The notes under the pieces: generated by a model
The model's input: only the letters and a program-made list of their open reading frames with translations
The model's database searches: none
Told to the model about the DNA's origin: nothing
Translations under genes and position numbers: made by a program
Assembly: GCF_028435365.1 (NCBI RefSeq)
Contig: NZ_JAGTJJ010000024.1
Location: 1 to 64,000 of the forward strand
Direction: 5' to 3'
DNA length: 64,000 bases
Origin: Polyangium jinanense
Lineage (GTDB): Bacteria; Myxococcota; Polyangia; Polyangiales; Polyangiaceae
Part shown: positions 47,106 through 55,283 of the stretch, one piece after another
How the letters are laid out: the number at the start of each line of letters is the position of its first letter
Position numbering within the stretch: position 1 is the first letter of the stretch

Positions 47106-49163
47106 TCAGCCGCCGGGGCTGAACATGATCGGGTACACGACGGTCACGATGCCGCCTTCCGGCTGCGGGAAGGACAGACCGTAGAACGCGCGGACCACGC
47201 ACGACACCACGCCGCCATCCGGCATGTCCGAGCCGCCGTTGCCCACGTTCGACACCGCGCCGTCACGACCGATGACGAAGCGCACCGCCACGCGGCCCTG
47301 GAGGTTCGGGTTGTTCCGCAGGCCGTTCTCGTAGCAGAGGCGGAAACGACCGAAGTTCTGGCGCACGATACGCTGAATGACCTCGGGCGGGAGGCGACCG
47401 CTCACGCTCGTGGCGCCCATGCGCACCTGCGGCGGCTTCGTGCGGTGCGACCCCGACAATCGGCCGTGACCGGAGCCGAAGCCCTGGCCCGTGCCGGTGC
47501 CCGCGCCGTGGCCGATCGTGCCGATCGAGCCGAGACCGATACCCTCGCCGCGGCCACCGCCGCCCTCGCCGATACCGGACAAACCGAGGCCGCCTGCGCC
47601 GAACGAGTCACCGATGTTGTCGCCCCACATGTTGCCGCGGGCCGACAGCGCGTCGTTGCCGAGCGAGTCGTCGCGACCCCAGGGCGCCGTCGGCGCGTTC
47701 GGATCACCACCGGCGCCCGAGTTGAGCAGACCGATCATGCCGAACTCCGCCGCGTCACGCAGCGCGGCTTGACGCGCGATGTGCGGATCGGCGTTGTCTT
47801 GCGGTCCCTGCACGCCGTACCGGTTGCCCGACGCCTTGGTGTTCGGGTTACCCATGGAACCCTCTTCACCCTTGGCGCGCGTGCCCGTGCCGCCTTCCTT
47901 GTTGTCGGCGGAGTTCTCGGCGACCTGCTCGGTCTCCTTCTCCTCCATCTCCTTTTCGGCGGCCGCGTTGAGGAACTGCTGGATCATGAACTTTTGATCG
48001 TCCGAGACCCCGTCCTCGTCCGTGGCGCCGAGCGGCGGCATGAAGAACGCCATCGCCGCGAGGAGCCCGAGATGCACGGCCATCGAGAGGCCGTGATAGA
48101 GGTAGTTCTGCGTGTCGAACTGCACGTGCCCCGCGACCACGCGGCCCGCGTTCACCGTCGACACCTGGAAGATCAGGCCGTCCACGTCGATACGCGCCTT
48201 CGAGCCCGGCGGCAGCGCGATCTGGAACGCGCCCGAGAGCTCCGAGCAGGGCTGCGTCTTGCCGCTGTCGATCGCCTGCTGCACGGTCATCTTCGGCTGA
48301 CCCGCGAGCTCGATCGTGCCCTTCGCGCGCGGCAGGAGCACCACCGAGACCGACCCGCCGCGATCCGCGAGCACCACCGGCGCGCGCGTCGTGCCGATCT
48401 TCTCTTGGGGCACGAAGTAATCGCACTTGAAGTTCTTGCTTTCCTCCTCGCCCACGTAGAACGAGCGCGGCGGCGTATGGTGCGAGACATGCAGGATCAT
48501 CTGATCCCACATGATCATCACCTCGACGGACGCAGAGGGCGTCTCGACCTCTTCGTTCGGGACGTCGGGGCCGCTCTTCACGAGCTGATACGTGTACGAG
48601 CCCTCGGGCGCGTCGTGCGGCACTTCATCGTGCGAAGGCGGCTTCGGCTGCGCGAAGGGGTTGTTCATGCCGAACGGGTCGCCGCCGCCACCGAACGGGC
48701 TCGGCGCCGCCGCGGGAGCCCCCGCGAACGGATTGCCGCCGGCCGCGCCGAACGGGTTTGCCGCCGGAGCCGCGCCGAACGGGTTCGCCGCCGGAGCCGC
48801 GGCAAACGGATTGCCGGGCGCCTTCGCCGCGCCACCCGCGACCGCCACCGGCTCCGCCTTCTCGAGCACGATCTTCGTGCCGCCGATCTGGAGCTGATCG
48901 TTCGCCTTGATCTTGACCTTGTTGACCCGGGCGCCGTTCACGAGCGTCCCCGGCTCGTTGCCGAGGTCGATCAGCGTGATGTCCTCGGGCGACGCCACCT
49001 CGATGACGGCGTGCATGCGCGAGGCCAGCTCGTCGTCGACGCGCAGATGGCTCTTCGGGTCCTTTCCAACCTTGACGATGTCCTGCGTCACCGTCTCTCG
49101 ACGCACGAGCGCTTCATTCTGGTAGAGCGCGAACGTGAGCGCGACCTTCTGCTTGCCTTCCAT
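47106..49163 (-). CDS. FHA - membrane span - AgmX/PglI C-terminal domain protein, GltG-like
   Basis: This 685-residue inner-membrane protein has a cytosolic FHA domain (about 25-95; SRMH and GTLVNG motifs read phosphothreonine). Tandem NPF-containing repeats (about 115-165) and a second beta-rich domain (about 190-350) follow, then one membrane span (about 356-377). The periplasmic region is Gly-rich and ends in a TonB-like domain (578-685): RLPPEVIQRIVRQNF, FRLCYENGLRNNP and FVIGRDGAV, the tail named for AgmX and PglI. This plan matches GltG, an energy-transducing part of the Myxococcus gliding machine. FHA suggests control by one of the Ser/Thr kinases. The ATG at 49163 starts the gene; it has its own terminator. 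Confidence 0.9.
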   Translation of the reverse strand: MEGKQKVALTFALYQNEALVRRETVTQDIVKVGKDPKSHLRVDDELASRMHAVIEVASPEDITLIDLGNEPGTLVNGARVNKVKIKANDQLQIGGTKIVLEKAEPVAVAGGAAKAPGNPFAAAPAANPFGAAPAANPFGAAGGNPFAGAPAAAPSPFGGGGDPFGMNNPFAQPKPPSHDEVPHDAPEGSYTYQLVKSGPDVPNEEVETPSASVEVMIMWDQMILHVSHHTPPRSFYVGEEESKNFKCDYFVPQEKIGTTRAPVVLADRGGSVSVVLLPRAKGTIELAGQPKMTVQQAIDSGKTQPCSELSGAFQIALPPGSKARIDVDGLIFQVSTVNAGRVVAGHVQFDTQNYLYHGLSMAVHLGLLAAMAFFMPPLGATDEDGVSDDQKFMIQQFLNAAAEKEMEEKETEQVAENSADNKEGGTGTRAKGEEGSMGNPNTKASGNRYGVQGPQDNADPHIARQAALRDAAEFGMIGLLNSGAGGDPNAPTAPWGRDDSLGNDALSARGNMWGDNIGDSFGAGGLGLSGIGEGGGGRGEGIGLGSIGTIGHGAGTGTGQGFGSGHGRLSGSHRTKPPQVRMGATSVSGRLPPEVIQRIVRQNFGRFRLCYENGLRNNPNLQGRVAVRFVIGRDGAVSNVGNGGSDMPDGGVVSCVVRAFYGLSFPQPEGGIVTVVYPIMFSPGG
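48721..48815 (-). repeat. NPF-coding tandem repeats
   Basis: Near-identical units of about 24-27 bases encode AAPAANPFG and similar, giving a string of NPF motifs in the cytosolic linker of the FHA protein. Confidence 0.75.
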
Positions 49164-49375
49164 CGTGAGCCAGCCTTCCCTGCCTTTTGCGTCCCGCCGT
49201 CGCCCGAGGCGACCAGAAACCCCGGGTTCGGGGCATCGAATATTACTCAGGGGCCCGCGCGCCTTCCCAGAAAGGCGATAGGGCCCTTGGATTCATCGCT
49301 GCGGCCCCGCGATCGCGCTCCCGCGACCGCTCGAAACCGCAGCCCGAGCCCCCCCACACGAGCCCCCGAGCCTTC

Positions 49376-49648
49376 TCAGAGATTCTCGACCGACTTCAGC
49401 ATCTCCGGCACGAACGACGTGCGCGGACGGATCAGGGTCGTCCGAACCGGACCGGGACGAACGCGGATCGTCGCGTCGTTCGGCCCAAAGCCACCGGCGT
49501 TGAGGGGATCGTCGGTGAACTCGTATCCGTACCCCTCGTCCTTCTTGCCAGCGCCGCCTGCCTTGCCCTGGGCAAACGCGAACGACGTCACGAGAAGAAC
49601 GCCGACACCAGCGACCAGCGCAGCACCCAAACGCGTTGACCTCTTCAT
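49376..49648 (-). CDS. Small exported protein at the GltF position
   Basis: This 90-residue protein has a signal peptide (about 1-26, ending in FAFA) and a short mature part with a compact polar motif (YGYEFTDDPLNAGGFGP) and a basic/Pro stretch (RPGPVRTTLIRPRTSFVPEML). It is probably periplasmic. No known domain is visible. By gene order (D, E, F, G) it sits where gltF is found in Myxococcus; homology is not proven. The ATG at 49648 has an ideal GAGGAGG eight bases upstream. It has its own promoter (49690-49719) and is cut off from the upstream gene by a terminator. Confidence 0.75.
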   Translation of the reverse strand: MKRSTRLGAALVAGVGVLLVTSFAFAQGKAGGAGKKDEGYGYEFTDDPLNAGGFGPNDATIRVRPGPVRTTLIRPRTSFVPEMLKSVENL

Positions 49649-49689
49649 CTTCAAGCCTCCTCGCAAGTCTTCGCCGTATTTTCAGTCAC

Positions 49690-49719
49690 ATCGTACCGTC
49701 CCCGAAGGGACGTGGTCAA
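49690..49719 (-). promoter_or_regulatory. Sigma-70-like promoter for the small exported protein
   Basis: On the minus strand TTGACC (49719-49714) is followed after 18 bases by TACGAT (49695-49690), about 42 bases before the ATG. The spacer holds an inverted repeat (CGTCCC/GGGACG) that could be an operator. Confidence 0.65.
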
Positions 49720-49803
49720 CGGGATCCGAGCCAGGTTTCGTTCGAGACTCTCTCGTCCTGGCTCGAAAAGACACCCCGCACGACCCAAGGTTCCCGAAGG
49801 ATC

Positions 49804-49842
49804 AAAAAAAGGCCCGCGGCGCCGTCTCGGGCACCGCGGGCC
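49804..49842 (-). terminator. Terminator after GltE-like gene
   Basis: On the minus strand GGCCCGCGG pairs with CCGCGGGCC (49842-49834 and 49819-49811), followed by TTTTTTT (49810-49804). It is just after the stop at 49849 and ends the D-E transcript. Confidence 0.92.
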
Positions 49843-49848
49843 TCTCCC

Positions 49849-51327
49849 TCACTGCTGCGGCGGCGCACCACCCTCGGGCGGCTTCGCCTCGCCGCCCTCC
49901 TCGGTGCCCTTGGCCTCCGCCTCGGCAGCGCGGTTCTTCGCCTCTGCCTCGGACGCCTTGCGCTCCGCCTCGGTCTGCTTGTTGAAGTCGATGATCTGCT
50001 GGATCTCTTCCATGCGCTCCTTCGAGCGCTTCACCGCATCCGCATACTCGGGCGCGCTCCCAGCCTTGGCGATGAACTCGCCGAAGAGCTGCTTCGCCGC
50101 GAGGAGCATCGGCTCGGCGTCCTTGCCGCCCGACTTCGCCTTGTACTCCTGCGTGAGGATCGCGTCGTTGTAGTACGTCTCCGCACGTTCCGGCGAGATC
50201 TTCTTCGCCTCCGCAAGCTCGGCCGCGGCCGCCGCGACCATCTTGTCGAAGTTCGTATCGTCGATCTGACCACGCAGCGCGAGCGCGAGCCCGAGATGCG
50301 CGTCGTAATCGTTCGGCCGCATCTTCAGCGCGGCGCGATACGCCTCCTCCGCCTGCGCGAACCCGCGGAAGCTCAGGTTCACGGCGGCGAAGTTCATCTG
50401 CGCCTCGTAGAAGGTCGGGTCGAGCTTGCGCGCCGTATTGAAGGCGCTGACCGCGCCGTTCAGGTTGCTGAGCTCGACCTGGATCATGCCGGCCGTGTTG
50501 TGAATCGGCGCGTAGTTCGGGTTCTTGCGGATGGCCTGCGAGCAGACCAGCGCCGCGAGATCCAGAGCCTGCGTGTCGATCTTCTTCTCCTTGCTGACGT
50601 TCGTCGCGACGCCCTTCTTGGAGGAACGACCCGCCTTCACCTTCGCCGACTCCATGTAGATCAGCGCGAGCAGATTGAACGCCGGCAGATACCCGTCGTC
50701 GACGGCCAGGGCGCTCTGCGCGTAGCGCTTCGCGTTCTGCAGGTCCGTGCGACCATCCTTGTCCGCCTGCGTGTTGTTGCGCTTCATGTGCAACATGCCG
50801 AGCTGGACGAGGCCCTCGACGTTCTGGAATCGCGCGTCGACGACGGCCGCCTGATAAAGCTCATTGATCGCCGGATCGATGGCCTTCTCCTGCGACTCGG
50901 CGAACGAGTAGATCGCGAGCTGCACCCGCGCGCGGTGGAACTTCGGATCCGCGTCGAGCGCCTTCTTGAAATACTCCTTCGCTTTCGCGTCCTGCTTGCA
51001 GCGCTGATACGAGACGCCTGCGTTGTAGATCGCCTCGACCAACGTCTTGCCGCTCTGCTCGTCGGCGGCATCGAGGAAGATCTCCGCCGCCTGCTGGCAA
51101 GTGGCCTCGGTCCAGTCACGGGCCTTGTCGTGCTTGCTGAAGGCCTCGAGACCGTCCTTGTACTTGTTCGCCGCAGCCACGGAGACCGCGTTGCCCTTGC
51201 TGTCGACGATCGCCGCGCCGGTCTTGGGATCCACCGCGGGCTTGCCGCCCGTTCCCCCTCCCCCGCCGCCGCAACCAACTGCGGCAGTGAGGGCAGCCGT
51301 CGCCACAAGAATTGAAAATCTCTTCAT
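49849..51327 (-). CDS. TPR lipoprotein, GltE/AglT-like
   Basis: This 492-residue protein has a signal peptide with lipobox AAVGC (Cys19) followed by a Gly run, several TPR motifs (DAKAKEYFKKALDADPKFHRA, LPAFNLLALIYMESA, AEEAYRAALKMRPNDYDAHLG), and an acidic coiled C-terminus rich in Glu/Ala. The Myxococcus gliding protein GltE/AglT is an outer-membrane TPR lipoprotein, and the position directly after the GltD-like gene (11-base gap) agrees with that. Cysteine lipidation would place it in the outer membrane, where it may hold the periplasmic TPR proteins. The ATG at 51327 follows GGGAG. The assignment rests on plan and order. Confidence 0.87.
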   Translation of the reverse strand: MKRFSILVATAALTAAVGCGGGGGGTGGKPAVDPKTGAAIVDSKGNAVSVAAANKYKDGLEAFSKHDKARDWTEATCQQAAEIFLDAADEQSGKTLVEAIYNAGVSYQRCKQDAKAKEYFKKALDADPKFHRARVQLAIYSFAESQEKAIDPAINELYQAAVVDARFQNVEGLVQLGMLHMKRNNTQADKDGRTDLQNAKRYAQSALAVDDGYLPAFNLLALIYMESAKVKAGRSSKKGVATNVSKEKKIDTQALDLAALVCSQAIRKNPNYAPIHNTAGMIQVELSNLNGAVSAFNTARKLDPTFYEAQMNFAAVNLSFRGFAQAEEAYRAALKMRPNDYDAHLGLALALRGQIDDTNFDKMVAAAAAELAEAKKISPERAETYYNDAILTQEYKAKSGGKDAEPMLLAAKQLFGEFIAKAGSAPEYADAVKRSKERMEEIQQIIDFNKQTEAERKASEAEAKNRAAEAEAKGTEEGGEAKPPEGGAPPQQ

Positions 51328-51338
51328 GGCTCGCTCCC

Positions 51339-54300
51339 TTAGTTCTTCTTGGTGGTGGCGCCCTCGATGGCGGCCTTCTCGGGTGACGTGCCCGGCTTCG
51401 TCTCGGCGGGCTTGTCACCCGTCGCCGGCGCCGCGGGCTTGTTCTCGGCGGGCGGCGGCGTGTCGCTCGGCGGCACGAACGCCGTACCATCGAGGTTCAC
51501 CGGCTGCGCGCGATCGCTGAGGCCCGAGTTCACCCGCGACGGCGAACCACGGAACTCGTCGATGAGGTGGTACTCGGCGCCGTAGTTCTTCGACAGCCAC
51601 ACCTCGCAGGCACGCGAGTACTCATCGAAGAACTGATACTTGACCGAGTAGTCGAGGCACTTCTTGAACGCGGCCTTGGCGGACTGCTTCTGCGGCTCGC
51701 TCGCCTCGTCGAGCTTCGCGTAGTACTCACCGCGGAGCTCGGCGTAGCTGAGGTCCGTACCCGGGACCATGCCGTTGCCCTTCCACTCCTTGGGGATCGG
51801 AGCGGCGCGGAACTCGGCGACGAACTTGCTCCACATCGTACCGACGCGCGAACCGGCGGCGATGACCCAGCGCGGCGGAGGCAGCGGCTCGAGGTTGACG
51901 ATCTTCACGTACTCGTTCGAGGCTTCCTCGATGGCCGGCCGCTTCTTCTTGATCCAGTCCATGACCTTGGTCTGGATGTGCTTCATGACGTCGTCGCGCT
52001 GACCAGATCCCTTGTATTCGGGGAACCTGATCTTATCGACTTCCTTCCTCTTCTGCTCCGCGAAGAAGAAGAGCGCCTCACCGACGGCCGTCAGCGACTT
52101 GCCGAGACGGCGAATCTTCTCTTCCTCGCTCCCGCCGATGGAGTCGAGCTTCTTGAGCGCGGCCTGCGGATCCTTCCAGTAACCGCGAACCTTGTTGTAC
52201 TCGGGCGCCGCGCTCGAGGGGTTGTTGATCTTCGTGAAGACCCGCGCGAGCAGCGCGTGCGCCTGGATCTGCACGTCGAACGTCGCGTTGCGATCGATCT
52301 GGCCCATCGCGGAGCTGAGCCGCCGTCGCGCGCCGTCCCAGTCTTCCTTGTCGATGTAGTGCGAGCCGATGGCGAACGCGATCTTCGCGGCCTCGGTCGG
52401 CTTCTGCGACCCATAGTTCTTGTTGAAGAGGTCGGCGTCCTTGATCGCCTGATCCTCTTGACCAAGACCGAGACGGAGCACGACGGCGTCCTGAAGCGCC
52501 TCGGCCGCCTTGTCCATCTTCGGGTTCTCACGCGAGAACCGCTCGTACCAGTTCGCCGCCTCGTCGTAGACCGCGATCGCCTGGTAGTTACCGCCGATCT
52601 CGTAGATCGACTTCCTGGCGAGCTCGGTCTTGTCGAGGTTGTACTTCGGGTTCAGCAGGATCTGACGCGCCGTGATCGATTTCGCGATGAGGCGCGCAGC
52701 CTGGAACGCGCGGGCCGCGTTGTAGAGGATCTCCTCGCTCTTCTCGCAGGAGGCTTCCTTCTTCTCGCACGCCGCCTCGCCGTACTTCTTCCACAGGTCC
52801 ATGTAGGCCTGCGCGCCACGCTCGTACATCTTGATCGTGTCGACGCCCTGGCCACCCGCGTCCGCCGACTCGATCAGCTTCTGCGCGCGCAGACGCTCGA
52901 TGTCGCGCTGGATGCGCGTCAGGATCCCGCACTGCTCGGCGTTCTCCTTCTCCTTGCCGCCCTTGCAGTACAGGTCGATGAACTTGGGCACGTCCTCCGC
53001 CATGTTGTCGTAGCAGGACGGCCGCGCCGGCTCGGAGTTCGAGCCGAGGATGTTGAGCGACTCGAGGTAGAGCTGCGTCGCGTAGATGCCCACATCCTTG
53101 TCGGAGTGGTTCACCGCGACGTCGCGGAACGCGAACGCTGCCTCCTCCCAGTGCTGCGCCTCGAAGTACGTGCGGGCGCGCGCGTACTTGACCTCGACGT
53201 AGTTCTCCTGGGCTTCCTTGTCGTTCTCCGGCGGCTTGATGTAGCAGATGTACCGGTTGAACGCGGTCAGCATGCCCTTCTGGTTGTCGGTGAACTCCTT
53301 CGGGGCGTACTTGGCCTTCTCGGACTTCTTGTCGCCCTTCTTGCCACCGTCCGCAGCACTCGGGAGTTGACCGGTGCCCTTCTTGTCCGAGCCGTCCTTG
53401 TGCGTCTCGGTATAGATGTTCTGGTAGCAGAGCACCGCAGCGAACGCGGCCTCGGGCGCGAGCGGGCCGCTCGGATCCTCCGCGACGACCGAGTCGAAGG
53501 CCGGGCCGCACTTGGCCCAGTCCTTGTTGAAGTACGCGAGGTCGGCCATCGCGTACTTGATCTTGAAGATGTTCGGCCAGTCTTCCTTGACGATGCGCGG
53601 GAACTCGAAGCGCGCGAACTGCTCCTGCTTGAAGTTCTGCACGACGCGCTCGTAGAGCAGCGTCGCGAGCGTCATCGTCTTCTTGTCACCCGTGCCGCGC
53701 ACGCCGCCCGATCCGACGGCCTCGAGGTGCCACGCCATCGCGGTCTCCGTGAGAAGACCCGCGGTCGAGTTCGAGCACTTGAGCTTCATGTCGTCGGGGT
53801 GCCCCTCGGCGACGAACTTGTTGTGCACCTCGAGCATCTGGTCGAGCTCGGCCTTGATCGAGTCCTTGTTGCCGGACTTCATGGCGAGCGTGGCCTCGGT
53901 GATGTGGCCCTGGTACTTGCAGAACTTCGGGCCACGATCGCGGACCATGAGGTCCTTGTAGAGCTCGATGCCTTCCTTGTAGTGGCCGGTGTCGAGGTAG
54001 TTCTGGCCGAGATCGTCGAGCATCTTGAGCGTCTTCTCGTTGTTGACGCCCGTGTCGCCCGAGAGCGGCTTGAAGAAGTCGTGCGCGGCCTTCGGCGCAG
54101 CCGCGAGCGCGTACACCGGGATGATGTCGCGCCGCGCGGAGTTCGCGAGCTCCTTCGCGTTCGGCAGTTGCTGGTACTGCATGCCGTACTCGATGGTCTT
54201 CTTGAACTCGGAGAGCGCCTTCGGGAACTCACCCTGGTTCCAGTAGACGTAGCCGAGCTTGTAGTGCGCGTAGCCCCAGACCTTGTTGTCCGGCGCCGGG

Positions 54301-55184
54301 TACTTCGTGACCTCCTGGTACGACTGCTCCGCGAGCTGCCACTTGGAGGGATCACCCTGCGCCTCGTTGAAGAAGAGCTCACCGAACGCGAGGTACGCGT
54401 TCGGGATGAACTTCGACTGCGGCCAGTTCTGGATCAGCTCGAAGTAGACCTTGCGTGCTTGATCGAGCTGGTTGGCCTGCTCGTACTCGTACGCGAGGTA
54501 GTAGAGCACCTCGTCCGTGCAGCCCGTGCTCTTCGTCGGGTCCTGCGCGTTCGAGCTCTGGCACCACTTCGGATAGCCGTTCTTCAGCAGCGTGTAGTAC
54601 TTGATCGCCTGCTGCCGCGCGGCGACGAGGATCTTGTCGGCCTTCGCCGCCTCGTCACGGAACCCCTTCTCTGCCTTGGGGTTCTTGCGCTTCGCCTCGT
54701 CGGCGTTGATGCTCTGCTCGGTCTTGTCGCGGAACGCGGCCGACTCGAGCTCGACGTACCCCTCGGCCAGACGCCGCATCAGCTTCGGGCGATCGGGCGC
54801 GTTCTTCGGGGTGTTCGAGAAGAGGCTCTCGAGGCCCTGGATCTCGGTGATGAGCAACTGGCGCGAGCGCGCCGCCAGCCGGTTGCGACGCTCGTCGCGC
54901 TGCGCGGCGTTCATCGACGCCGTCGGGTTCGTCGGCTTGAGCTGGTCGTCCCGCTTCTTCAGCTGAACGCCCTGCGGCGCCGACTTGAAGCTCATCGCCG
55001 GCTTCTTGCCAGCGCTCTGCTTGAGCGACCCGCCGGGGCACTGCGCCAGCGAGTCCTTGGCTTGTTGCGTGATGCATTCATCGGCGGCCGACGCCGGGCC
55101 CGTCGCGACGGCGGCGGTGAAAAGTGCTGCTGCGCCCGTCACGAGACGGAGTCTGCGCAGCGCACTCACGTTGGACTGCTTCAT
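51339..55184 (-). CDS. Large exported TPR protein, GltD/AgmU-like
   Basis: This 1281-residue protein has a signal peptide (about 1-33, ending GPASA). It is otherwise made of TPR-like helix pairs (for example QARKVYFELIQNWPQSKF and KLGYVYWNQGEFPKALSEF), with a Lys/Asp-rich linker near 620-640 and a Pro/Ala/Thr-rich tail. AgmU/GltD of Myxococcus is a periplasmic TPR protein of similar length (about 1200), and the downstream TPR lipoprotein fits. The start is judged to be the ATG at 55184, because GAGGAG lies nine bases before it and directly abuts the alternative ATG at 55193. Confidence 0.87.
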   Translation of the reverse strand: MKQSNVSALRRLRLVTGAAALFTAAVATGPASAADECITQQAKDSLAQCPGGSLKQSAGKKPAMSFKSAPQGVQLKKRDDQLKPTNPTASMNAAQRDERRNRLAARSRQLLITEIQGLESLFSNTPKNAPDRPKLMRRLAEGYVELESAAFRDKTEQSINADEAKRKNPKAEKGFRDEAAKADKILVAARQQAIKYYTLLKNGYPKWCQSSNAQDPTKSTGCTDEVLYYLAYEYEQANQLDQARKVYFELIQNWPQSKFIPNAYLAFGELFFNEAQGDPSKWQLAEQSYQEVTKYPAPDNKVWGYAHYKLGYVYWNQGEFPKALSEFKKTIEYGMQYQQLPNAKELANSARRDIIPVYALAAAPKAAHDFFKPLSGDTGVNNEKTLKMLDDLGQNYLDTGHYKEGIELYKDLMVRDRGPKFCKYQGHITEATLAMKSGNKDSIKAELDQMLEVHNKFVAEGHPDDMKLKCSNSTAGLLTETAMAWHLEAVGSGGVRGTGDKKTMTLATLLYERVVQNFKQEQFARFEFPRIVKEDWPNIFKIKYAMADLAYFNKDWAKCGPAFDSVVAEDPSGPLAPEAAFAAVLCYQNIYTETHKDGSDKKGTGQLPSAADGGKKGDKKSEKAKYAPKEFTDNQKGMLTAFNRYICYIKPPENDKEAQENYVEVKYARARTYFEAQHWEEAAFAFRDVAVNHSDKDVGIYATQLYLESLNILGSNSEPARPSCYDNMAEDVPKFIDLYCKGGKEKENAEQCGILTRIQRDIERLRAQKLIESADAGGQGVDTIKMYERGAQAYMDLWKKYGEAACEKKEASCEKSEEILYNAARAFQAARLIAKSITARQILLNPKYNLDKTELARKSIYEIGGNYQAIAVYDEAANWYERFSRENPKMDKAAEALQDAVVLRLGLGQEDQAIKDADLFNKNYGSQKPTEAAKIAFAIGSHYIDKEDWDGARRRLSSAMGQIDRNATFDVQIQAHALLARVFTKINNPSSAAPEYNKVRGYWKDPQAALKKLDSIGGSEEEKIRRLGKSLTAVGEALFFFAEQKRKEVDKIRFPEYKGSGQRDDVMKHIQTKVMDWIKKKRPAIEEASNEYVKIVNLEPLPPPRWVIAAGSRVGTMWSKFVAEFRAAPIPKEWKGNGMVPGTDLSYAELRGEYYAKLDEASEPQKQSAKAAFKKCLDYSVKYQFFDEYSRACEVWLSKNYGAEYHLIDEFRGSPSRVNSGLSDRAQPVNLDGTAFVPPSDTPPPAENKPAAPATGDKPAETKPGTSPEKAAIEGATTKKN

Positions 55185-55283
55185 CGTCGTCATCTCCTCA
55201 ACTGATAACTCGCAACCCGGAGGCGGCTTTGCCGCAATCCCCCCGGGGCGGCGCAACTCGTCGCCGCCCCCTCGGGCCTCCCG

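Noticed and set aside
51567..55205. A 1212-codon plus-strand frame antisense to the GltD-like gene
   Set aside because: Low-complexity Arg/Leu/Val translation with no start context; the minus-strand gene has a signal peptide and TPRs.
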